A DNA stretch of 64,000 nucleotides from Bradyrhizobium ontarionense (GTDB taxonomy: Bacteria; Pseudomonadota; Alphaproteobacteria; Rhizobiales; Xanthobacteraceae). The notes under the pieces are model-generated. The model was not told the origin of the DNA and ran no database searches. It saw only the letters and a list, made by a program, of their open reading frames with translations. The DNA is taken from contig NZ_CP088156.1 in assembly GCF_021088345.1 (NCBI RefSeq), positions 620,001 to 684,000 on the forward strand, in the 5' to 3' direction. Position 1 is the stretch's first letter; every line of letters starts with the position of its first letter. The position numbers were made by a program, and so were the translations under genes. This document shows positions 57,451 through 64,000 of the stretch, one piece after another.

Positions 57451-58388
57451 CAGCGATATTCGATCATCGCCGCCTTGCGGACTTCCTGCAGATACGCCTT
57501 CGAGGTCGCCTCGTATTTCTTCGTGTACATTTCCTCGCGGATCTGGCGCTTCTTCGGCGTTTCGACCGTGGTCGGGCTCCGTGCACAGAGCGCGACCATT
57601 TCGACGCCCTGCTTGGTGACCTCGGGCGGCGTCAGGTGGCCGATCGGCGTCTCGTCCAGCACCTTGCGCAAATTCGGCGGGATATCGGCGGAGGTCTTGA
57701 TCACGATCTCCTTGATCGCGGCGTTCTGCATCGAGCGGAAAGAGGAGTTGGCGTCCTGGCAGCTCTGGACACGGCCACGCAGCGATTCTGCATCTTTGTG
57801 GCGGGCTTCGTAGGTCGATTGCGGCGATCCTTTCGGCACGATCAGGACCACCGGTTGCATCTTGTACTCGAAGGCCTGGCCCTGCTGATCGGCATCGCCG
57901 CCGGCCGCAGCGACTGCGGCCGCCACATCCTTCTCGCCGACGATGAGCTTCTCCTTGTAGCGGCCGCGCACCAGGCTGGTCCAGACGATCTCCGCCTTGA
58001 TGCGGGCCTTGAGGGTCTCCGGCCGCACGCCCTGGCTCTCGAGCGATTTCGTCAACTGCTCGGTATTGAGGCGCATGCGTGAGCCCATGCCGGCAAAGGA
58101 CTGGTCGATATCGGCGGCGCTCGGCTCGACGCCGAACTTCTTGCCTTCCTTGATCTTCACCCTGTCGTCGATCAGCTCGTTGATGACCTCCTGGCGGGTC
58201 GATTGCTTGCGCGTGCTCAGGAAGTCGAGCTTCATGCGCTGCTCGACGTCGAAATCGGTGATGGGATCGCCATTCACCATGACGACGATGCTCTGGGCCT
58301 GAGCCGATATCATTCCGGCGCCCCAGGCCAGCACCGCGACGGTGCAGATGGCCAGGGCCCGAAGGCGAGGAAGGGACGCGATCGTCAT
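57450..58388 (-). CDS. surA: SurA-like periplasmic peptidyl-prolyl isomerase/chaperone
   Basis: 312 residues from MTIASLPRLR. Signal peptide ends near ISAQAQ-S. The SurA N-domain is plain (VVMVNGDPITDFDVEQRMKLDFL, VINELIDDRVKIKEGKKFG). The rest has one degenerate parvulin-type domain rather than the two of E. coli SurA, so isomerase activity is doubtful. It escorts outer-membrane proteins such as LptD, encoded immediately upstream in the same operon. Confidence 0.88.
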   Translation of the reverse strand: MTIASLPRLRALAICTVAVLAWGAGMISAQAQSIVVMVNGDPITDFDVEQRMKLDFLSTRKQSTRQEVINELIDDRVKIKEGKKFGVEPSAADIDQSFAGMGSRMRLNTEQLTKSLESQGVRPETLKARIKAEIVWTSLVRGRYKEKLIVGEKDVAAAVAAAGGDADQQGQAFEYKMQPVVLIVPKGSPQSTYEARHKDAESLRGRVQSCQDANSSFRSMQNAAIKEIVIKTSADIPPNLRKVLDETPIGHLTPPEVTKQGVEMVALCARSPTTVETPKKRQIREEMYTKKYEATSKAYLQEVRKAAMIEYR

Positions 58389-58491
58389 GACCAAGCTTCG
58401 CTGTTCGCAATGAATCCAACTGGAAGCGGCGCCACGGCTCCTGACGAGGTCCATTCGAACCCGGGGAGCACCAGTCGGAGACCGGCGCGCG

Positions 58492-61032
58492 CTACTGAAT
58501 GCCCCCGGCCGCACTTCCCGTCGACGAGGAATTGGCAAGTGTCCGGAGTCCGATCTGGAGCATATAGGCGTGGCTCAGAACGGGCGGGGTGGTGCCTGCC
58601 GTGTAATTATAGGACGTTACATAGTTCGCGGCCAGCACGAAACAATCGTCGACATAGCCCGCGCCGATCACATACTGGTTGATCTTGTTGGCCGCCAGGT
58701 CCCAACGCGCGGCGCCCGACACGATCCAGTTCGGCGCGACCTTGACCGAGCCGCTGCCCAGGATGCCCTCACGCCGATCGAGATAGCCGAGCGCCGGATC
58801 TGCGGCATAGTTGCCGTAGGTCAGCGCCACCGACCAGCGATCGAAATTCGCCCTGGCTTCCGCCTCGAAGCGCTGAACGTTCAGCGTCTGCTGGTCGAAC
58901 CGGCTGCGCATGCTGAACGTGTAGGTCCGGTTCGGTGAATAATCCACCCGCGCCACGTAATCCGACACGGTCTTGTCCAGGCCGGACCCGATGCCGGTGT
59001 TGTTGGCGTCCTGCACGGCGAACGAGTTCATGCCGAACAGCTGGTAGGACTGGCCGAACAGCACGTTGATGGTGCCGCCACGATCGAACTGCGTGGTCGC
59101 CTGGACGCCGACATTGGCGCGGCCGCCGCCTTCGACGCGGTCGTAGCCGGAGAACTTGTCGACGCTGAACAGGTTGCTGGCGTCGAACACCATGCTCTGC
59201 GCGTCCTCGTTCGGCAGCCGGCCGGCATAGGTCTCGTTCGGCCGGATGATGATCTGCGCAATCGGCTCGATCGTCGTGGTGCCCCACGGCTGGACGTTGA
59301 TGAACGGATAGCGGTATTCCAGGCCGACCGTCGGCATCAGCCGCAACGCCTGGGTGTCACCCGTCGGCAGGAAGTTTGCCACACCGGGCTGGTTCGAAAC
59401 GTTGGCGTTGATCGCGTCCGCACGCAGGATCGCGAACGGCGTCCAGATCTGGCCCAACGGATCAGTAAAGGACCGCCGCCACTCCGCCTGCGCGGTGAGG
59501 CGCGTATAGGTGCCGGGCGTGGCCCGCAGCAGACACTGCGTCGGCAGGCGCGCCCGCGGGTCGGCCGACGTGGTCGTGCACAGGCCGGCGGTGTTGGCCT
59601 GGGCCGTGATCGGGTCGAACACCGCCTGTTCGCGGCTCAGGTTCACGAAGTTGGTCTTGTAGCTGAACTCGCCGCCGAACACCGGATAGTTCAGCACGTT
59701 CGAATAATCGAGCACGGGATAGACCACCGGAACCGTCTGCTGGTTGCCGGAGAAGCTCAGATAGTGGATTGCGCGAACGTCGAAGAAGCTGCGGCTGCCG
59801 ACCCCGGTCAGGTACAGCTGCGAGATCGCCTCGGTCGGCAGGCTCATAAACGAGTTGAACGGGTCGCGGTACTGCGCAAGCCGATAATCCGACAGGAACA
59901 TGTAGTCGGACAGCAGGATGCCGTCCCAGCCGAACACCCATTTGTCGTTGAGGGCGAACTGGCCCTTGGTATCGACACCACCGCGGAATTGGCGGTTTCC
60001 GGGTTGGCCGGCGAACGCGTTGGGATCGAGCTGGTCGATGCCGTAGAGGCGCACCTGATAGGCGCCATTGCTCAGGCGCTGGCGGAACTCGGCCTGCAGC
60101 AGCACGCCCTGCTTGGAGGTGATGCGCGGCGTGAAGGTCGCGTCGTAATCCGGCGCGATCGCCCAGTAGTATGGGATGTCGACGCCGAAGCCATAGGTGC
60201 CCGTCTGCGTGATGCCCGGCATCAGGAAGCCGCTCTTGCGCTTCACGGTCGGATCGGGCGTCGAGAAGTAGGGGATGTACGCCATCGGAACGCCGAAGAA
60301 TTCGAGCTGGGCGTTCTCGAAATACAGCATCTTCTCGTTCTGGTCGTGGATGATGCGCGCACCCTTGACCTGCCACAGCGGCGGCTTCTTCGGATCGTCC
60401 TTGCAGGGGGCGCAGGCGGTGTACACGCCGTTCTCGAAGACGGTGTAATTGCCCTTCGAGCGGTCGGCGCGGGTCGCCGCCATCCGCGTCTGGTCCTCGG
60501 TCTCGACGCGCAGCGAATCGACGAAGCCGTCGCGATAATCGTCCGACAAATCGAGGCTGTTGGCGTAGGTGATCTTACCCTCGGCGTCGGTCATGCGGAT
60601 GTTGCCTTCCGCATGCAGGCGCTTGGTCTTCTGGTCGTAGATCACCCGGTCGGCCTCGACCGAGGTGCCGTTGTAGAACAGCTGGACGTTGCCGACCGCC
60701 GACACGCGCGAGTTGTTGTAGTCGTAGTCGACCTCCGTCGCCTGCACCAGCATCTGGTTGTCGTTGGCGACGCGCGGCGGCGGCGGCTTCGGCGGACGGG
60801 GATTGTAGGTGAAGCTCTGCGCGGCCGCAGGTGCGACCGCGACGACGTCGATCGCAGCGCCAAGCACGAGGCCGAGCACCAGGGCAAATACGGATCCGAG
60901 AACGGCAGAATTTGGCACGACAGACTTGAGCACGACAGACTGGACGCCAGACGCGCGCGCGCGAACGCGGCGCGCAACGGCATGCTGCCGGAGCGCGGCG
61001 AGCGCTGTCTGACGGACGGCGACGAACGACAC
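58492..61032 (-). CDS. lptD: LPS-assembly protein LptD
   Basis: 846 residues from a GTG that shares one base with the lptG stop. Outer-membrane barrel that inserts lipopolysaccharide at the surface. N-terminal signal, then the OstA jellyroll (VQATEVDYDYNNSRVSAVGNV, VYDQKTKRLHAEGNIRM-like strands), then a long barrel with alternating aromatic strands (WVFGWDGILLSDYMF). Cys pairs CAPC and later LCTTTSAD/QCLL could form the needed disulfides. Operon lptF-lptG-lptD-surA. Confidence 0.95.
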   Translation of the reverse strand: MSFVAVRQTALAALRQHAVARRVRARASGVQSVVLKSVVPNSAVLGSVFALVLGLVLGAAIDVVAVAPAAAQSFTYNPRPPKPPPPRVANDNQMLVQATEVDYDYNNSRVSAVGNVQLFYNGTSVEADRVIYDQKTKRLHAEGNIRMTDAEGKITYANSLDLSDDYRDGFVDSLRVETEDQTRMAATRADRSKGNYTVFENGVYTACAPCKDDPKKPPLWQVKGARIIHDQNEKMLYFENAQLEFFGVPMAYIPYFSTPDPTVKRKSGFLMPGITQTGTYGFGVDIPYYWAIAPDYDATFTPRITSKQGVLLQAEFRQRLSNGAYQVRLYGIDQLDPNAFAGQPGNRQFRGGVDTKGQFALNDKWVFGWDGILLSDYMFLSDYRLAQYRDPFNSFMSLPTEAISQLYLTGVGSRSFFDVRAIHYLSFSGNQQTVPVVYPVLDYSNVLNYPVFGGEFSYKTNFVNLSREQAVFDPITAQANTAGLCTTTSADPRARLPTQCLLRATPGTYTRLTAQAEWRRSFTDPLGQIWTPFAILRADAINANVSNQPGVANFLPTGDTQALRLMPTVGLEYRYPFINVQPWGTTTIEPIAQIIIRPNETYAGRLPNEDAQSMVFDASNLFSVDKFSGYDRVEGGGRANVGVQATTQFDRGGTINVLFGQSYQLFGMNSFAVQDANNTGIGSGLDKTVSDYVARVDYSPNRTYTFSMRSRFDQQTLNVQRFEAEARANFDRWSVALTYGNYAADPALGYLDRREGILGSGSVKVAPNWIVSGAARWDLAANKINQYVIGAGYVDDCFVLAANYVTSYNYTAGTTPPVLSHAYMLQIGLRTLANSSSTGSAAGGIQ

Positions 61033-62129
61033 TAGCCGTCCTCCTGGTAGAGCAAGGCCATAAAACCGGTGAGGCCGCCCACGAGGACAGGCAGCCACGC
61101 CGCAGCGATCGGATCCATCAACGCAGCCTTGCTCAAATCTTCCGTTACTTTCGACAGAACGTAGAGCAGAAAGCCGGCGCCCACGCCACTCAAAACCATT
61201 TTTTGAACGCCACCCATACGGAAGAACCTGAGGGACACGGACGCAGCCAGCATGACCATCGCAGCCAGCAAAAACGGCTGTGCGATCAGCTTATGATACT
61301 GCAGTCGGTACCCGGCGGTCGCGAAGCCTGAGCTCTCCGACGAACGGATGTAGGTCGGCAGTTGCCAAAACGACACAGTTTCGGGGGTGGAGAAGCTGTT
61401 TCGGACCTGCGCCGGCGTCAGAGTCGTGGGCAGAATGAATGTCGGTTCGTCCACTGGCGGAGCATCGAGCGAGAATCGGCGCACCGATCTGAACACCCAT
61501 TGCCCGTCCTCGAGTGTCGCCTCGCGAGCCTCGATTCGGTCCTTGAAATGATTCTTCGTATCAAAACGGAACAGGGTCAGTCCGGTCAGCCGAACGCCCT
61601 GCTGCTCGCTGCGTGCGGCGTTGATGATGACGGAGCCGTCCGGGTTGATCTGGTTGAGCCAGAAGCCTGAGGCATCCTGCACGCCGCCGCCCGGAGCAGA
61701 GCCGAACAACTCGGCCTCCATGCGCTTGGACAGCTCGCGGAGATTGGCCGACATCGGGTTGTAGAGCGTCGTCGCCATCAGGCCGAGCACGATCGCACTG
61801 GCGAGCGCAGGCGCAATGAACTGCCAGGCCGAGACGCCGGCTGCGCGCGCCACCACGAGCTCGAGGCGGCGCGACAGCGCGAGATAGCAGGTCATGGCGC
61901 CGATCAGCACGCAGAACGGCATCATCTTCTCGAGCAGCTGCGGCACGCGGAACAGCGAGGTTTCCGCCACCATCAGCGCCGAGGCGGAGGCAAGGCCCGA
62001 GGTCTTGCGCACCATCTCGATGTAATCGACCAGCACGAGCAGGATGAAGATGCTCGCGAACACGCCGACCGCCGAGACCAGGAAGCGGCCGGCGAAGTAG
62101 CGCCCGAGCGTGTTGGTGACCATGCTCAT
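61032..62129 (-). CDS. lptG: LPS export permease LptG
   Basis: 365 residues. Starts MSMVTNTLGRYFAGRFL; six membrane segments, three at each end (FASIFILLVLVDYI, FCVLIGAMTCYLALS; then FLLAAMVMLAASVSLRF), with a periplasmic jellyroll between. With LptF and LptB it extracts LPS from the inner membrane. The ATG overlaps the lptF stop by four bases. Confidence 0.95.
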   Translation of the reverse strand: MSMVTNTLGRYFAGRFLVSAVGVFASIFILLVLVDYIEMVRKTSGLASASALMVAETSLFRVPQLLEKMMPFCVLIGAMTCYLALSRRLELVVARAAGVSAWQFIAPALASAIVLGLMATTLYNPMSANLRELSKRMEAELFGSAPGGGVQDASGFWLNQINPDGSVIINAARSEQQGVRLTGLTLFRFDTKNHFKDRIEAREATLEDGQWVFRSVRRFSLDAPPVDEPTFILPTTLTPAQVRNSFSTPETVSFWQLPTYIRSSESSGFATAGYRLQYHKLIAQPFLLAAMVMLAASVSLRFFRMGGVQKMVLSGVGAGFLLYVLSKVTEDLSKAALMDPIAAAWLPVLVGGLTGFMALLYQEDG

Positions 62130-63295
62130 GCGGTGGCCGGCCTTCTGAACAGCCGCGCAATCCGCGCATTGGAGCGGTTGATGGCCTCCATCAGCCGCGC
62201 AGGCGGCTCGACCACCACGCCGCCGATGATGATCCAGATGCTCGCGCCGAGAACGCCGAACAGCATGAGGTACTGGACCAGTGCCGCCAACGGCGATTTC
62301 ACCGTCATGACGGAGCAGGCAAAGCCCGCCATGCGTACGCCGAACACGGCGAGGATTGCGCTGCCGAACGAGAAATTACGGCTCTGCCGCGTCGTGCGCG
62401 GCGCGCCCAGAAACGCGAAGGTCAGGGCTGCGAAGGCGAACGGATAGATCGGGGCGAGGAAGCGGTCGTGCAATTCCTGCCGGAACTGTCCGGGGATCTG
62501 CTTGTAGATCGGATCGTCCTCGGCCGGCGCCATCAACTCCCACAGATAGCGCTCGCGGATGCCCAGCGCGACATCGCGGCCCTGATTCGAAAACTTCGAC
62601 ATGTCGAAGGCGTAGCGGGCGAAGGCGACCATGGCCGGCTCGCGCTTGCCGAGCTCGAACCGTTCGAGATTGCCGTCCTCGAGCACCAGGAACGAACCGT
62701 CGACATTCTTCACCACCGTGCCCCTATCGGCCACGATCGTGATTCGCTCCTTGGGGTCGCGGCGGTCGTCGATGAGGATGCCGGACAGTTCACCGCCGGG
62801 CTGGCGCTCGCGGATCCGGATCGTCAGATTCTGGTCGAGCTGGGCGAAGCGTCCGGGCTGCAGGATGTTGGCGAGCACGTCGGCGGTGATCTCGGCGTCC
62901 CATTGCTTGATCCGGCGCAGGCCGTCGGGCGCGAAATAGGATGCGATCAAGGTCACCAATATTGCGACCACGCAGGTCGCATAGGCGAACGGGATGAACA
63001 GCCGGAACGGCGACATCCCGGCGGCGTTCATCACGATGATCTCCGAGTCGGTCGCGAGCTTGTTCAGCGTGTGCGAGACCGCGATCATCAGCGCGATCGG
63101 CGCGATGACGCCGAGCAGAGAGGGGATCACGAGGCCGGTGATGCCCAGGAATGTCAGGATGGTCTGTCCCTGACTGGTCATCAGGTCGATGCCGCGCAGC
63201 GCCTGCGTAATCCAGATCACGCCGGTGAGGCTGATCAGGACCAACGCAAACGACGCCAGCGTCGTGCGAAAGATGTACCTGTCGATGGACCCCAT
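62126..63295 (-). CDS. lptF: LPS export permease LptF
   Basis: 389 residues from MGSIDRYIFRTTL; the frame opens further upstream without support. Same plan as LptG: three membrane helices, periplasmic jellyroll (PGRFAQLDQNLTIRIRERQ), three more helices (FAFAALTFAFLGAPRT). LptF-specific opening IDRYIFRTT and ALRGIDLMTSQGQ. First gene of the lptF-lptG-lptD-surA-pdxA-rsmA row, divergent from pepA. Confidence 0.95.
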   Translation of the reverse strand: MGSIDRYIFRTTLASFALVLISLTGVIWITQALRGIDLMTSQGQTILTFLGITGLVIPSLLGVIAPIALMIAVSHTLNKLATDSEIIVMNAAGMSPFRLFIPFAYATCVVAILVTLIASYFAPDGLRRIKQWDAEITADVLANILQPGRFAQLDQNLTIRIRERQPGGELSGILIDDRRDPKERITIVADRGTVVKNVDGSFLVLEDGNLERFELGKREPAMVAFARYAFDMSKFSNQGRDVALGIRERYLWELMAPAEDDPIYKQIPGQFRQELHDRFLAPIYPFAFAALTFAFLGAPRTTRQSRNFSFGSAILAVFGVRMAGFACSVMTVKSPLAALVQYLMLFGVLGASIWIIIGGVVVEPPARLMEAINRSNARIARLFRRPATA

Positions 63296-63634
63296 CGTAC
63301 GCGCTCGATCCCCGGTCAGCATTATCGGAACGGGCGCTGCAGCCAACCCGTAAAACGGGGCCCCGAGGCTGCTGTCGCCGTCACGTTCCGAAGGCGGTGA
63401 GTATCTCTACCATCCCTTTGATCCGTCGACAAAATGGCTGTGGCATGGCGCAATGAAAATACGCCTAAAATTTCACTATTGTGGCGGTGCCGCCACGCGA
63501 CGCTTGGCAGCTCCCGCCAAGGCGGGTCATACTGTTGCCAAGTTGGGTTCCGAACAGCCGCCATCCTCGCCTGTCCGTTGGAGTTTTCGGACGGCCGTGG
63601 CGGCTCAGCATGTCGAAATTTGGAGGATTGCTTG
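63296..63634. promoter_or_regulatory. Divergent promoter region of lptF and pepA
   Basis: 339 bases with no gene. It must hold promoters for both the leftward lpt operon and rightward pepA. TGGAGGATT just before 63635 is the pepA ribosome site. No confident boxes. Confidence 0.4.
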
Positions 63635-64000
63635 ATGTCCGACGCCGTCAAGGTCGGCTTCGTTCCGCTGTCGACCGCCCCGCGCGGTATCCTGGTGGCT
63701 TTTTGCGATGAGTCGCTGCGACTTGGAGTCGCGACGGAGAAGGCGCTCGGTGGCGCCTCCGATCTCATCAAGCGCGCCGCCGCCGCCGCCCGTTTCAAGG
63801 GCAAGGATGGCTCGGTGTTGGACCTCCTGGCTCCCGAAGGAATCAAGGTTCAGCGCTTGATCGTGATCGGAACCGGCAAGGGAACCGACCTCAAGGACAG
63901 GGATTTCCTCAAGTACGGCGGGAGCTTGACGGGAAAGCTGAACGCCGGGACTGAGGCCGTGACGGTGCTGGCCGAATTGCCGGCGGGACCGCTGACGCCG
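63635..64000 (+). CDS. pepA: Leucyl aminopeptidase, 3' truncated by window edge
   Basis: 122 residues visible from [22 protein letters not shown] upstream. The N-terminal macro-like domain of M17 leucyl aminopeptidases is seen ([35 protein letters not shown]); the metal-binding catalytic domain lies past the window. The pairing with the divergent lptF gene is common in proteobacteria and supports the call. Confidence 0.85.
   Translation, partial: MSDAVKVGFVPLSTAPRGILVAFCDESLRLGVATEKALGGASDLIKRAAAAARFKGKDGSVLDLLAPEGIKVQRLIVIGTGKGTDLKDRDFLKYGGSLTGKLNAGTEAVTVLAELPAGPLTP

Noticed and set aside
57451..58419. Upstream extension of the pdxA frame
   Set aside because: This part overlaps surA out of phase; PdxA homologues start at [10 protein letters not shown] and the ATG touches the surA stop.

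Overview
The window is a stretch of a high-GC alphaproteobacterial chromosome, most likely Bradyrhizobium or a close relative in the Nitrobacteraceae. I base this on the order of the housekeeping genes, on protein motifs, on Tat- and lipoprotein-rich accessory genes, and on several families of short intergenic palindromes that I associate with this group. No tRNA, rRNA, CRISPR array, insertion sequence or phage gene was recognised by eye.

Layout. 1-14.2 kb: end of a LuxR-type regulator, a Tet-type MFS pump, an orphan periplasmic binding protein, an exported beta-propeller protein, a TetR regulator, a three-gene lipoprotein operon with a patatin-like hydrolase, then an SDR, purF, cvpA, radA and a TauE/SafE-type permease. 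14.2-37.1 kb: an accessory block. Its centre (15.8-24.7 kb) is a six-gene same-strand module: two paralogous Tat-exported amidohydrolases, two paralogous outer-membrane-type proteins, a Tat-exported amidase and an inner-membrane DHA2 MFS transporter. The rest carries small regulators, hydrolases, a Tat-exported PLP enzyme, two clear and one probable frameshifted gene (xthA, an aldo/keto reductase, a secreted protein) and many palindromic repeats. 37.2-51.8 kb: core genes alr and dnaB, a small pilin-like ORF, a CxxCH protein with a disordered tail, rplI, a DUF2232 membrane protein, rpsR and rpsF, then divergently fabD, fabG, acpP, fabF, mltG, yicC and gmk. 51.8-64 kb: a large low-complexity membrane-anchored protein, an alcohol dehydrogenase, rsmA, pdxA, surA, lptD, lptG and lptF, then divergently the start of pepA.

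How the genes work together. purF, alr and pdxA supply purine, D-alanine and pyridoxal phosphate. fabD-fabG-acpP-fabF is the fatty-acid elongation core. mltG and alr serve peptidoglycan. lptDGF and surA build the lipopolysaccharide export machine. rpsF, rpsR, rplI, rsmA and gmk serve translation and nucleotide supply, and dnaB and radA serve replication and repair. The rpsF Shine-Dalgarno sequence is locked in a perfect 11-bp hairpin at the end of a long leader, which suggests translational autoregulation.

The best candidate for an undescribed system is the 15.8-24.7 kb envelope module: a possible outer-membrane entry, several periplasmic amide-hydrolysing enzymes and an inner-membrane transporter, with the amidohydrolase plus barrel pair present twice.
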